Assembly: GCF_900142725.1 (NCBI RefSeq)
Contig: NZ_FRBW01000002.1
Location: 1,144,710 to 1,208,709, forward strand
Direction of reading: 5' to 3'
DNA: 64,000 nt
Source: Roseibium suaedae
GTDB taxonomy: Bacteria; Pseudomonadota; Alphaproteobacteria; Rhizobiales; Stappiaceae
Both the position numbers and the translations under genes were made by a program. Below are positions 25,729 through 35,005 of this stretch, piece after piece (within the stretch, counting starts at the first letter, position 1; each line of letters begins with the position of its first letter). The notes under the pieces are model-generated. The model saw only the letters and a program-made list of their open reading frames with translations. It was not told the DNA's origin and searched no databases.

Positions 25729-27296
25729 GGCCGTGCCTCCTCGATGCCGGCTGCGGCCCGGACCAGATTTTCAGGGGTCAGCCCCTCGCCCTCGAACTCG
25801 GCGGCAATCCGGCCTTCCCGCATCACGATGACCCGGTCGGACATGCCGAGGACTTCCGGAATTTCGGAGGAGACGAGAATGACCGCGAGTCCTTCCCCGG
25901 CCAGTTCCGCCATGAAGTCATGGACAGCGGCCTTCGATCCGATGTCGATGCCCTTGGTCGGCTCATCGAGAATGATCACCCGGGGCTTGGTCGCCAGCCA
26001 TTTGGCGATGATCACCTTCTGCTGGTTGCCGCCGGACAATTCGCCGATATCCTGATCAAGCGCGGCAGCTCTGAGATCCAGCCGCTGGGTATAGTCCCGC
26101 GCCAGCTTGAACTCCTCTGCCATCTTGAGAAAGCCTCTGGAGGATACCTGACCGAGCGACGGCAGGGTCACGTTCTGGAAGATCGGCAAGCCCTTGACCG
26201 CGCCCTGCTTGCCGCGGTCCTCCGGCACATAGACGATGCCCTTGCCAATTGCCTCATTCGGCGTTCGGATCACCGCGATTTCGCCGTCGATGCGGATCGC
26301 CCCCTTGGAGGGTTTGGTGATGCCGAAGAGCGCCTGCATGAACTCGCTGCGCCCTGCGCCGACGAGCCCGTAAAAACCAAGGATCTCCCCGGACCGGAGG
26401 CTGAAATTGATATCCTCGAATTCGGAGGGATGCGCGTAACCCGCAACCTTCAAAACCTCGTCTCCGAGATTTGGAGTGCGCTTTGGAAAGACCTGATCGA
26501 CCGGACGGCCCACCATGAGCTTGACCAGCTGACCTTCGTCCACGCCCTGCATCAGGCCGGAGCCGACAAGCTCCCCGTCCCGGAAGACGGTGTAGCGGTC
26601 GGCAACGCGGAAGATCTCATCGAACTTGTGGCTGATGAAAAGGATGGCCTTGCCCTCGGCCTTGAGCCTGTCCACCAGCTCATAGGTCTCTTCGATCTCC
26701 TTGTGGGAGAGAGAGGCTGTCGGCTCGTCCATGATCACCACGCGGGCGTCGATGGACAGAGCCCTGGCGATTGCGACCAGGTGCCGGTTGGCGATGCCCA
26801 GATCCTTGAGCGGAACGGAAGGATCAATCTTTGCGCCGATACGCTCCAGAAGACTGCGGGCACTGCGCAGCATCTGCTTGCGGTCGATCAGCCCGAACCG
26901 GGTTTTCGGCGCATGGCCGATGAAGATATTTTCAGCAACGGTCAGCTCTTCAAAGAGCACCGTTTCCTGATGGATTGCAGTCACGCCATATCGGGCGGCC
27001 GCCTCTGCCGTGGGAAACTGGACGGTCTCGCCATCAACCCGGATTTCACCCTCGTCCGGCTGATAGATGCCGGTCAGGATCTTCACGATGGTCGACTTCC
27101 CGGCGCCATTTTCACCGATCAGCGCCGTGACCTGACCTGGATAGAGATCAAGGGCAACGCCGGACAGGGCTTTCACACCCGGAAAAGACTTCGTGATCCC
27201 GGCAAGGGAAAGAACAGCACGGGTCTCAAGCGCAGCATCCGCGCGCACCCCACCTGCTGCCGGTTCTTTTTCCGGGCTTTTGGCAAGCATGACCAT
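25725..27296 (-). CDS. rhaT: Rhamnose ABC transporter ATPase, two-domain (RhaT)
   Basis: This is an RbsA-type ATPase with two nucleotide-binding domains in one chain (about 523 aa). Domain 1 has GENGAGKST and VVIMDEPTASLS. Domain 2 has FYGLVGAGRSEFMQALFG, then [15 protein letters not shown] and VIILDEPTKGIDIGSK. As in the family, the second Walker A is degenerate (GAGRSE). ATG 27296 is chosen; a GTG at 27308 and an ATG at 27290 are in frame and none has a strong ribosome-binding site. A perfect 11-bp hairpin separates it from rhaS. Confidence 0.92.
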   Translation of the reverse strand: MVMLAKSPEKEPAAGGVRADAALETRAVLSLAGITKSFPGVKALSGVALDLYPGQVTALIGENGAGKSTIVKILTGIYQPDEGEIRVDGETVQFPTAEAAARYGVTAIHQETVLFEELTVAENIFIGHAPKTRFGLIDRKQMLRSARSLLERIGAKIDPSVPLKDLGIANRHLVAIARALSIDARVVIMDEPTASLSHKEIEETYELVDRLKAEGKAILFISHKFDEIFRVADRYTVFRDGELVGSGLMQGVDEGQLVKLMVGRPVDQVFPKRTPNLGDEVLKVAGYAHPSEFEDINFSLRSGEILGFYGLVGAGRSEFMQALFGITKPSKGAIRIDGEIAVIRTPNEAIGKGIVYVPEDRGKQGAVKGLPIFQNVTLPSLGQVSSRGFLKMAEEFKLARDYTQRLDLRAAALDQDIGELSGGNQQKVIIAKWLATKPRVIILDEPTKGIDIGSKAAVHDFMAELAGEGLAVILVSSEIPEVLGMSDRVIVMREGRIAAEFEGEGLTPENLVRAAAGIEEARP

Positions 27297-27331
27297 GTCC
27301 CAAGACACTCGAGAATTTCAAAGGAGAATGA

Positions 27332-27357
27332 AGCGGTCCGGCAAACGCCGGACCGCT
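27332..27357 (-). terminator. Perfect 11-bp hairpin between rhaS and rhaT
   Basis: AGCGGTCCGGC and GCCGGACCGCT pair fully around an AAAC loop, about 20 nt past the rhaS stop. No T-run follows. It resembles the hairpins after the other binding-protein genes in this window and would favour rhaS message over the membrane genes. Confidence 0.55.
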
Positions 27358-27377
27358 GAGAACTGTTCCAAGGGATC

Positions 27378-28370
27378 TCAGAAGATGTCCTTGAACTGGT
27401 CGATGTTGGAGCTGTCATAGACGAACGGATCGGCCATGGCGCCGGAGTTGGTGTCGTCCAGGGTCAGCGTGCCCATGCGGCCCATCGGGATCTGAGCACC
27501 CGGCTTGGCTTCCGCCTTGCCGGTGGCAAGGTTGTAGGACAGCACGGTTGCTGCATAGCCGAGGTCAATCGGGTTCCAGATCGCAAAGGACTTGGAAGCG
27601 CCGGACTTGATGTGGCCAGCCATTTCGGACGGCAGGCCAAGACCGGTTACGTTGACCTGGCCGACCTTGCCCGCATCCGTCACGGCCTGGGCAGCGGCCA
27701 CGATGCCGACCGAAGTCGGAGCGATGATCGCCTTGAGATCTGGATAGGTCTGCATCAGGCCCTGGGCTTCGCGGTAAGACTTGTCGGCAAGGTCGTCGCC
27801 ATAGACGGTGCCGACAACATTGATGCCCGGGTAGTTGCCCTTGACCTTGTTCATCTCCTCGATCCAGATGTTCTGGTTCGTGGCGGTCGCGGAAGCAGAG
27901 AGAACCGCCACATCGCCGCCCTCAGGCAGATTGTCCGCAGCCAGCTTGATGATCATGTTGCCGATCAGCGGATTGGACGAGGGGTTGAGGTGCAGCTGGC
28001 GGCCTTCCGGTGCGACGCCGGAATCCCAGGACACAACCGTGATGCCGCGCTGCATGGCCTTCTTCAGGGCCGGAACAAGCGCATCCTGGTCGTTCGCGGA
28101 AATGGCGATCGCATCAACCTTCTGGGCGATCAGGGCGTTGATCACCTCGATCTGGCCTTCGGCGGTCGTATCGGTCGGGCCGGTGTAGATGATCTCCACA
28201 TCGCCCAGTTCTTTGGCAGCTTCTTCCGCGCCCTTGGCGGCAGCTTCAAAGAAGCCGATGCCCAGCGCCTTGACGACAAGCGCAATACGCTTGGTTTCAG
28301 CGTGAGCCGGCGCGGTGAAAGCAATTGCGGCGACGGCGGTCGCAGCAAGCAAAGTCTTGAACAATTTCAT
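27378..28370 (-). CDS. rhaS: Rhamnose ABC transporter binding protein (RhaS)
   Basis: This is a 330-aa periplasmic protein of the ribose-binding (peripla_BP_4) family. A signal peptide ends near residue 24 (VAAIAFTAPAHA). The mature part begins ETKRIALVVKALGIGFFEAAAKG and includes the hinge-side segments DAIAISANDQDALVPALKKA and VVSWDSGVAPEGRQLHLNPS. It is the second gene after rhaR in the conserved order and is expected to be the most abundant product. Confidence 0.92.
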   Translation of the reverse strand: MKLFKTLLAATAVAAIAFTAPAHAETKRIALVVKALGIGFFEAAAKGAEEAAKELGDVEIIYTGPTDTTAEGQIEVINALIAQKVDAIAISANDQDALVPALKKAMQRGITVVSWDSGVAPEGRQLHLNPSSNPLIGNMIIKLAADNLPEGGDVAVLSASATATNQNIWIEEMNKVKGNYPGINVVGTVYGDDLADKSYREAQGLMQTYPDLKAIIAPTSVGIVAAAQAVTDAGKVGQVNVTGLGLPSEMAGHIKSGASKSFAIWNPIDLGYAATVLSYNLATGKAEAKPGAQIPMGRMGTLTLDDTNSGAMADPFVYDSSNIDQFKDIF

Positions 28371-28424
28371 AGTCTTCCTCCCAAACTTCCGCCGGCATTT
28401 CCTCCTCGCCGGCTGGAAACCAAA

Positions 28425-29231
28425 TCAGCCACTGGCCGTGGCAGCCTCCTGCGCCGCACCTGCGGCGGCGACAATCACCCGGATGCCCGCATGCTCCAGC
28501 ATCTGGGCCGCATGGTCCGGAATTCCCTCATCGGTGACCACTGTCGCCACGCGCTCCAGCGGACACAGGATCAGACTGGAGCGGCTCGAGAACTTGGATG
28601 AATCCGCCAGGACCACCAGTTCGTCCGCCTGCCCGATCAGCTTCTGCTCGGCCTGGATCAGCAGCGGATCCGCCTCCATCAGCCCCAGCGGCCCCAGGCC
28701 CTGAGCCCCCATGAACATGCGCTTGGCGTAGAAATTCCGCGTCACGTCATTGTCGAAGGGGCTGAGGATGATGTTCTGCTCCCGGTAGATGACGCCACCG
28801 GACAGGATGATGGTATTCTTCGAATGCTTGAGCAGATGCTCGGCGATCGGAAACGAATTGGTGAAGATCTGCATCCGCTTGCTTGCCAGCGGATGGACCA
28901 TCTGGAATGTCGTCGTGCCGCCGTTGATGATGATCGGATCGCCGTCATCACAAAGCTCGACCGCCGCCCGCGCAATCGCCCGCTTCTGCAGCCCATGCAG
29001 CGCCTCGTTGACGCTGAAAGGCCGGCCGGCAAGTCCCACAAACTGCGGCGGCGTGATGGACTCGGCGCCACCCCGAACCCGACGCAGCTTCTTCTGAACA
29101 TGCAGCGAGGCAATATCCCGGCGGATCGTCGCTTCGGAGGAATCCGTCAGCGTCACAAGCTCGGCCACGGTCACGACCGGACGGTCCTGGACGGCCGACA
29201 ATATGATCCTGTGACGCTCTTTCTCGTGCAT
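28425..29231 (-). CDS. rhaR: DeoR-family repressor of rhamnose genes (RhaR)
   Basis: This is a 268-aa regulator. The N-terminal helix-turn-helix is RHRIILSAVQDRPVVTVAELVTLTDSSEATIRRDIASL, given here as two parts of the DeoR pattern (residues 5-42), followed by RRVRGGAE. The C-terminal sugar-phosphate sensor domain has IINGGTTTFQMV and FMGAQGLGPLGLMEADP. The start ATG 29231 has GGAGG 5 nt upstream; the longer frame does not. It is divergent from rhaD across a spacer with several repeats suited to operator function. Confidence 0.9.
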   Translation of the reverse strand: MHEKERHRIILSAVQDRPVVTVAELVTLTDSSEATIRRDIASLHVQKKLRRVRGGAESITPPQFVGLAGRPFSVNEALHGLQKRAIARAAVELCDDGDPIIINGGTTTFQMVHPLASKRMQIFTNSFPIAEHLLKHSKNTIILSGGVIYREQNIILSPFDNDVTRNFYAKRMFMGAQGLGPLGLMEADPLLIQAEQKLIGQADELVVLADSSKFSSRSSLILCPLERVATVVTDEGIPDHAAQMLEHAGIRVIVAAAGAAQEAATASG

Positions 29232-29275
29232 GAAGTCCTCCTGATGCAACCAAGGCTTCCATCTAATCCAAGCAG

Positions 29276-29348
29276 TGTCAATCAAAATTCGTCATATTGC
29301 TGCAATGCAGCGCGTATTTTGATCATTTTTGATCGAAACTGATTGACA
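29276..29348. promoter_or_regulatory. Rhamnose control region with inverted and direct repeats
   Basis: TGTCAATCA (29276-29284) and TGATTGACA (29340-29348) are exact inverted repeats 55 bp apart; the match extends outward through an ATCCA element. Between them lie the odd palindrome GCTGCAATGCAGC (29299-29311) and tandem TTTTGATCA / TTTTTGATCG (29317-29334). This sits between rhaR and rhaD, so binding by the DeoR-type RhaR, possibly with looping, is a reasonable inference. Confidence 0.55.
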
Positions 29349-29417
29349 TTGGATCTGCCAAAAGCAAGTCTTCGGGCAAATTCCTGGTGATTGCCAGACA
29401 CCCCTTGGGAGGAAAAT

Positions 29418-31520
29418 ATGCAGAATTCCGCCACCGGATCCCGGCTCGCGAACCTTTGGGACGACGCAAAAGCGTCGGCCATGAGCCAATCCGAGCTGCT
29501 GCTCTACCGCTCGAACCTGCTCGGTTCTGACAAGCGCATTACAAATTATGGTGGTGGCAACACCTCGGCCAAGGCGATGGAAAAGGATCCGCTGACCGGC
29601 CAAATGGCGGAAGTGCTTTGGGTCAAGGGCTCCGGCGGCGATGTCGGCACCATCAAGATGGACGGCTTTGCCACCCTCTACATGGACAAGCTCAGAACCC
29701 TCAAGGACCTCTACCGGGGCGTCGAGTTTGAAGACGAGATGGTCGGCTATTTGCCCCATTGCACCTTCAACCTGAACCCGCGCGCGGCCTCCATCGACAC
29801 CCCGCTGCATGCCTATGTGCCGCGAAAGCATGTGGACCACATGCACCCGGACGCGATCATCGCTATTGCTGCTTCTGAAAACAGCAAGGACCTGACCGCA
29901 GAGATCTTCGGAGCCGATATTGGCTGGCTGCCCTGGAAGCGCCCCGGCTACGAATTGGGTCTGTGGCTGGAGAAATTCTGCCTGGAAAACCCGAGCGCGC
30001 GCGGCGTCGTTCTGGAAAGCCACGGTCTCTTCACCTGGGCCGATGATGCCAAGGAATGCTACGAGACCACCGTCGAGATCATCAACAAGGCCATCGGCTG
30101 GTTTGAAGGCAAGCTTGCCGGCAAGGCAGCCTTTGGCGGCCAGAAGGTTCAGTCTCTCGCCGCTGAAGACCGTCGCGCTATTGCCGCCCAACTGATGCCC
30201 GCCATCCGCGGCATGGTCAGCGGCCAGCAGCACATGGCCGGTCACTTCGATGACAGTGATGCTGTTCTGGAATTCGTCTGCGCCAGGGACATGGAAGCGC
30301 TTGCCGCTCTCGGCACCAGCTGCCCGGACCATTTCCTGCGCACCAAGATCCGTCCGCTGGTGGTCGATTTCGATCCGCAGAACCCGGATGTGGCGGCGAC
30401 CCTCGCCGGGCTGCCGGATGCCGTGGACGCCTACCGCCGCGACTACACTGCCTATTACGAGCGCTGCAAGCACGCCAACAGCCCTGCCCTGCGCGACCCC
30501 AACGCTGTTGTCTATCTGGTTCCCGGCGTTGGCATGATCACCTTTGCAAAGGACAAGGCAACCGCCCGCATCTCCGGCGAATTCTACACCAACGCCATCA
30601 ACGTGATGCGCGGCGCTTCCGGTGTGTCCACCTATTGCGGCCTGCCGGAACAGGAAGCCTTCGACATCGAATACTGGCTGCTGGAAGAAGCAAAGCTTCA
30701 ACGCATGCCCAAGCCGAAGAGCCTGGCGGGCCGGGTGGCTTTCGTCACCGGCGGCGCGGGCGGCATCGGTTCGGCAACGGCAGAACGCTTCCTCAAGGAA
30801 GGCGCCTGCGTGGTTCTCGCTGATATCGATGCAACTGCTCTCGCCCAGACGGCCGAGCAGCTGTCCAACCGCTACACCTCGGACGTTGTGCAAACCGTCA
30901 CCATGGACGTGACCAGCGAAGCGGCTGTGGACGCGGCCTATGCCAATGCCTGTGTGGCTTTCGGCGGCATCGACATTCTGGTCTCCAACGCCGGCATCGC
31001 CTCCTCCGCACCGATTGAGGAAACCAGCCTCGACCTCTGGAACAAGAACATGTCGATCCTGTCGACTGGCTACTTCCTGGTTTCTCGGGCAGCATTCAAG
31101 GTGATGAAGGCCCAGAAGGTCGGCGGATCGATCATCTTCATTGCCTCGAAGAACGGTCTTGCCGCTTCCCCGGGCGCCAGCGCCTATTGCACGGCCAAGG
31201 CTTCGGAAATCCATCTGGCCCGCTGCCTGGCGCTGGAAGGTGCACCCGATGGCATTCGCGTCAATGTGGTCAACCCGGATGCGGTTCTGCGCGGCTCGAA
31301 GATCTGGTCGGGCGACTGGCTCAAGGAACGGGCTCAGGCCTATGGCAAGGACACCGCCGATCTTGAAGAGCACTACCGCCAGCGCTCGCTTCTCAAGCGC
31401 TCGGTTCTGCCGGAAGACATCGCCGAAGCCTCCTATTTCTTCGCTTCGGAAAACTCCGCCAAGTCGACCGGCAACATCATCAATGTGGACGCAGGCAACG
31501 TCCAATCCTTCACGCGCTAG
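29418..31520 (+). CDS. rhaD: Bifunctional rhamnulose-1-phosphate aldolase / short-chain dehydrogenase (RhaD)
   Basis: This 700-aa fusion cleaves rhamnulose 1-phosphate to dihydroxyacetone phosphate and lactaldehyde and probably oxidises the lactaldehyde. The N-terminal class II aldolase half (to about residue 410) has ITNYGGGNTSAKAM, the zinc histidines in RKHVDHMHPDAII, and VLESHGLFTW. The C-terminal half is a short-chain dehydrogenase with VTGGAGGIGSATAERF, NAG, and the catalytic YCTAKASE. ATG 29418 has GGAGG upstream. It is divergent from rhaR and followed by rhaI. Confidence 0.94.
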   Translation: MQNSATGSRLANLWDDAKASAMSQSELLLYRSNLLGSDKRITNYGGGNTSAKAMEKDPLTGQMAEVLWVKGSGGDVGTIKMDGFATLYMDKLRTLKDLYRGVEFEDEMVGYLPHCTFNLNPRAASIDTPLHAYVPRKHVDHMHPDAIIAIAASENSKDLTAEIFGADIGWLPWKRPGYELGLWLEKFCLENPSARGVVLESHGLFTWADDAKECYETTVEIINKAIGWFEGKLAGKAAFGGQKVQSLAAEDRRAIAAQLMPAIRGMVSGQQHMAGHFDDSDAVLEFVCARDMEALAALGTSCPDHFLRTKIRPLVVDFDPQNPDVAATLAGLPDAVDAYRRDYTAYYERCKHANSPALRDPNAVVYLVPGVGMITFAKDKATARISGEFYTNAINVMRGASGVSTYCGLPEQEAFDIEYWLLEEAKLQRMPKPKSLAGRVAFVTGGAGGIGSATAERFLKEGACVVLADIDATALAQTAEQLSNRYTSDVVQTVTMDVTSEAAVDAAYANACVAFGGIDILVSNAGIASSAPIEETSLDLWNKNMSILSTGYFLVSRAAFKVMKAQKVGGSIIFIASKNGLAASPGASAYCTAKASEIHLARCLALEGAPDGIRVNVVNPDAVLRGSKIWSGDWLKERAQAYGKDTADLEEHYRQRSLLKRSVLPEDIAEASYFFASENSAKSTGNIINVDAGNVQSFTR

Positions 31521-31540
31521 GGACACGCTGCTCACCAGCC

Positions 31541-31647
31541 TTCCTCATCCTGAGGAGGGCCCATGGCCCATCTCGAAGGATGGGCCACAAGCACGGAACA
31601 CACCGCCCATCCTTCGAGACAGCGCTGCGCGCTTCCTCAGGATGAAG
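31541..31647. repeat. Nested inverted repeat between rhaD and rhaI
   Basis: The outer pair CATCCTGAGGA (31546-31556) and TCCTCAGGATG (31634-31644) encloses an inner pair, CTCGAAGGATGGGC (31572-31585) and GCCCATCCTTCGAG (31605-31618). The inner left arm also lies in its own palindrome, GGCCCAT...ATGGGCC. The composition resembles a dispersed intergenic repeat often seen in Rhizobiales genomes, recalled rather than searched. It would form a long RNA hairpin between rhaD and rhaI. Confidence 0.7.
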
Positions 31648-31673
31648 TGGGAGTAGAATGGAAAGGTCTGTCC

Positions 31674-32960
31674 ATGACCATGATCGGCAAAGACGTCCTG
31701 GAGAAGGACAATTCCGCCCGCGAAAGCGCGCTGCGGCAGGACTATGACAACCTCGGCGGCCATCTCGCCCGCCGGGGGATCGACATCGACGACGTGAAGG
31801 CCAAGGTCTCGGCCTATGGCGTTGCCGTTCCCTCCTGGGGTGTGGGCACCGGCGGCACGCGCTTTGCCCGCTTCCCCGGGGCTGGCGAGCCGCGGCATAT
31901 TTTCGACAAGCTGGAAGACTGCGGCGTCATTCAGCAGCTGACCCGCGCGACGCCGGCCGTGTCCCTGCATATTCCGTGGGACAAGGAAGACCCGAAAGCG
32001 CTTCTCGCCAAGGCCGAAGAATTGGGCCTGACCTTCGACGCCATGAACTCGAACACCTTCCAGGATCAGGTCGGTCAGGAGAAGTCCTACAAGTTCGGCT
32101 CGCTCTCCCATACGGATGCGGCAACCCGCGCTCAGGCCGTCGAGCACAATCTCGAATGTATCGAGATCGGCAAGGCCATCGGCTCCAAGGCCCTGACCAT
32201 CTGGATCGGCGATGGCTCCAACTTCCCGGGCCAGGCCAATTTCACCCGCCAGTTCGAACGCTATCTGGGCGCGGCGAAAGACATCTACGCGGCTCTTCCG
32301 GCCGACTGGCGTCTCTTCACCGAGCACAAGATGTATGAACCGGCGTTCTATTCGACCGTCGTGCAGGACTGGGGCACCAACTACATGATTGCCAAGGAGC
32401 TCGGCGATCAGGCCTATTGCCTCGTCGATCTTGGCCACCATGCGCCGAACGTCAACATCGAGATGATCGTTGCCCGCCTCATCCAGTTCGGCAAGCTGGG
32501 CGGCTTCCATTTCAACGACAGCAAATACGGCGACGATGATCTGGACACCGGTTCCATCGATCCCTACCGGCTGTTCCTTGTCTTCAACGAGCTGGTGGAT
32601 GCGGAAACCCGCAAGGCACCTGGCTTCAACCCGGCCCACATGCTGGACCAGTCACACAATGTGACCGATCCGATCGAAAGCCTGATGGTCAGCGCCATGG
32701 AAGTTCAGCGGGCCTATGCCCAGGCTCTGCTGGTGGACCGCAAGGCTCTGGACGGTTTCCAGGAAACCAACGACGCCCTGATGGCGACCGGCACCCTGAA
32801 GACCGCCTTCCGCACGGACGTGGAACCCATCCTCGCCATGGCCAGACTGGATCAGGGCGGTGCCATCGATCCGGTCGGCACTTACCGGGCAGCAGGATAC
32901 CGGGCAAAGGTCGCTGGCATCCGTCCGGCGGTTTCCGGCGCTGGCGGCGGCATCGTCTAG
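31674..32960 (+). CDS. rhaI: L-rhamnose isomerase, rhizobial type (RhaI)
   Basis: This 428-aa xylose-isomerase-like TIM-barrel enzyme converts L-rhamnose to L-rhamnulose. Metal- and substrate-binding regions are visible as LTIWIGDGSNFPGQ, FTEHKMYEPAFYST, VDLGHHAPNVNIE and GGFHFNDSKYGDDDLDTG. Its length fits the rhizobial catabolism isomerase rather than E. coli RhaA. The start at 31674 has GGAAAGG upstream; the open frame begins earlier, but that part lies in the repeat. A bidirectional terminator follows. Confidence 0.92.
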   Translation: MTMIGKDVLEKDNSARESALRQDYDNLGGHLARRGIDIDDVKAKVSAYGVAVPSWGVGTGGTRFARFPGAGEPRHIFDKLEDCGVIQQLTRATPAVSLHIPWDKEDPKALLAKAEELGLTFDAMNSNTFQDQVGQEKSYKFGSLSHTDAATRAQAVEHNLECIEIGKAIGSKALTIWIGDGSNFPGQANFTRQFERYLGAAKDIYAALPADWRLFTEHKMYEPAFYSTVVQDWGTNYMIAKELGDQAYCLVDLGHHAPNVNIEMIVARLIQFGKLGGFHFNDSKYGDDDLDTGSIDPYRLFLVFNELVDAETRKAPGFNPAHMLDQSHNVTDPIESLMVSAMEVQRAYAQALLVDRKALDGFQETNDALMATGTLKTAFRTDVEPILAMARLDQGGAIDPVGTYRAAGYRAKVAGIRPAVSGAGGGIV

Positions 32961-32976
32961 GCTGGGATATCAACTT

Positions 32977-33022
32977 AAAAGCCACGGCAGGAGCTTTCGC
33001 GAGCCTCTGCCGTGGCTTTTTC
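32977..33022. terminator. Bidirectional intrinsic terminator, rhaI / macB
   Basis: GCCACGGCAG (32981-32990) pairs with CTGCCGTGGC (33007-33016); an A-run precedes the left arm and a T-run follows the right arm. It serves both the rhaI end and the converging macB end. Confidence 0.85.
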
Positions 33023-33023
33023 C

Positions 33024-34994
33024 TTAACGCGTTCCGGAGAGCGCGGCGACGGGATCCAGCCTCGCAGCGTTGCGGGCTGGTAGATAGCCGAAAACGACAC
33101 CGATCAGGCTCGACACCGCAAAGGCTGCGGCCATTGATTGCGTCGAATAGACCAGCTTGAAATCGGTGCTGAGCAAGCTGAAGGCATAACCGAACGCCAG
33201 CGCGACCCCGATACCGAGTATGCCGCCGATCAAACAGACCAGCACGGCCTCGATCAGAAACTGCTGCAGAATATCGCCCTGCCGCGCCCCGACAGCCATG
33301 CGCACACCGATCTCCGAAATCCGTTCGGACACCGTGACCAGCATGATGTTCATCACCCCGATGCCGCCGACGATCAGCGCGATCACCGCAATGGCGGAAA
33401 TCAGCAGGGCCAGAGTCTGGGTCGTGCTGGTAATGGTTTTCCGGATGTCATCCGTGTTGAGGATGAAGAAGTCCTTGGTGCCGTGCCGCCGTGTCAGAAA
33501 GTCGGTCACGGCCTGCTCGGCAAGGCTCATGTCCACCTGATCGGACACACGCACCGTGATGCTTCTGAGACTTGTGCTGCCAAGAAGGCGGGTCTGGACC
33601 GTGGTGTAAGGCAAATAGACCGACAAGTTCTGGCTGTCGCCGAAGCCCTGCTGCTTGGCGACGACGCCAACCACCCGCACGGGCACATTGTCCGCCAGGA
33701 TCACCTGTCCGATCACGCTGCCTATATGATCCGCGAAGAGTGACTTGCGGGTGTTTTCGTCAATCACCCCGTCCGGCTGGCGGCTGGTGACGCTGGAACC
33801 GTCGAAGAAGCGCCCCTCTTGAAGGGTCAGCCCCTTGGCAACGAAATAACCCTCGCCCACACCGCTGATCTGGCCTGTCGCTTCCACGTTGCCATGGCGC
33901 AGGGTGGCGCTGGTCGAGACCGTTGGCGTGACAGCAGACACATAGGGCTGACGTGCCAGCTGATCCGCATCCCCAACGACCAGCGTGGTGATCTTGCCGG
34001 AGCGCATGTCGCCGAAGTCCTTGCCGGGAAAGATCTCGAGCGTGTTGGTACCCAGACTGCTGATGTTGGCCAGAACCTTCTGTTGGGAACCGGTACCAAG
34101 CGCCACGACGCAGACCACGGAGGCAATGCCGATAATGATCCCGAGCATGGTCAAAAGCGCACGGACCTTGCGGGCCAACATGGACCGGACCGCCATGCGC
34201 AGGGCCTCTCCAGCCCGGTCGATGCGGGAGCGGAACCAGTTCATCTGGCTCCCAGCCCTTCCAGACGGGCCCGCTGAGGTTTGTGCCTCTTCGCTTGGTC
34301 CGCCCTGACCACCATCTACCAGGTTGGCGCTGTCCGAGATGATCAGGCCATCGCGGATCTCGATGATCCGCTCTGCCGTCGCCGCAATGTCCGTATCATG
34401 AGTGACCAGGATGATGGTCTTGCCGCTCCTGTGCAATTCCTTCAGCTCGGCCAGAACATCCGCACCGCTCTGACTGTCCAGCGCTCCGGTCGGCTCATCG
34501 GCCAGGATGACATCGGCACCGTTCATCAGGGCGCGGGCAATGGAGACGCGCTGCTGCTGACCGCCAGACAACTGACCGGGCCGGTGCGTGGTCCTGTCGC
34601 CAAGCCCCAGACGTTCCAATAGGGAAACCGCCCGCTCCCTGCGGTGGCTGGCATCCAGCCCGGCATAGATAGCGGGAATTTCTACATTGCCGATGGCATT
34701 CAGCTCCGGCAGCAAGTGATAGCGCTGGAAGATGAAGCCGAAATGCTCCCGCCGCAGACGGGACAGATCATCCGGCTCGAGCATGGAAATCTCGACACCA
34801 TTGACCTCATAGCTGCCGCTCGAAGGCCGGTCGAGGCACCCGAGGATGTTCATAAGCGTCGACTTGCCAGACCCGGACTGGCCGACGATAGCGACGAACT
34901 CACCCCGGCCGATGTCCAGATCGACGCCCTTCAGAACCTCGACTTCTCCATCACCCGACGGATAGGCCCGGCCGACACCGCGCAATTTCAGCAT
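33024..34994 (-). CDS. macB: MacB-type ABC exporter (ATPase-permease fusion)
   Basis: This is a 656-aa inner-membrane component of a tripartite efflux pump. The N-terminal ATPase has Walker A GQSGSGKSTLMNILG, signature LSGGQQQRVSIARAL and Walker B VILADEPTGALD. After a linker come the first helix (about residue 280), a large periplasmic domain, and three more helices near the C-terminus with ISEIGVRMAVGARQGDILQQFL. This is the MacB topology of four helices. It follows macA by 11 nt. No outer-membrane TolC gene is in the window. Substrates may be macrolides, peptides or lipids; not decidable here. Confidence 0.92.
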   Translation of the reverse strand: MLKLRGVGRAYPSGDGEVEVLKGVDLDIGRGEFVAIVGQSGSGKSTLMNILGCLDRPSSGSYEVNGVEISMLEPDDLSRLRREHFGFIFQRYHLLPELNAIGNVEIPAIYAGLDASHRRERAVSLLERLGLGDRTTHRPGQLSGGQQQRVSIARALMNGADVILADEPTGALDSQSGADVLAELKELHRSGKTIILVTHDTDIAATAERIIEIRDGLIISDSANLVDGGQGGPSEEAQTSAGPSGRAGSQMNWFRSRIDRAGEALRMAVRSMLARKVRALLTMLGIIIGIASVVCVVALGTGSQQKVLANISSLGTNTLEIFPGKDFGDMRSGKITTLVVGDADQLARQPYVSAVTPTVSTSATLRHGNVEATGQISGVGEGYFVAKGLTLQEGRFFDGSSVTSRQPDGVIDENTRKSLFADHIGSVIGQVILADNVPVRVVGVVAKQQGFGDSQNLSVYLPYTTVQTRLLGSTSLRSITVRVSDQVDMSLAEQAVTDFLTRRHGTKDFFILNTDDIRKTITSTTQTLALLISAIAVIALIVGGIGVMNIMLVTVSERISEIGVRMAVGARQGDILQQFLIEAVLVCLIGGILGIGVALAFGYAFSLLSTDFKLVYSTQSMAAAFAVSSLIGVVFGYLPARNAARLDPVAALSGTR

Positions 34995-35005
34995 GACGCA
35001 GCTCC

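Noticed and set aside
29292-31535. Very long open frame (747 codons) on the minus strand across rhaD
   Set aside because: It is fully antisense to the well-supported rhaD fusion and its translation has no recognisable domain. Long antisense frames are expected in GC-rich genes with this codon bias.
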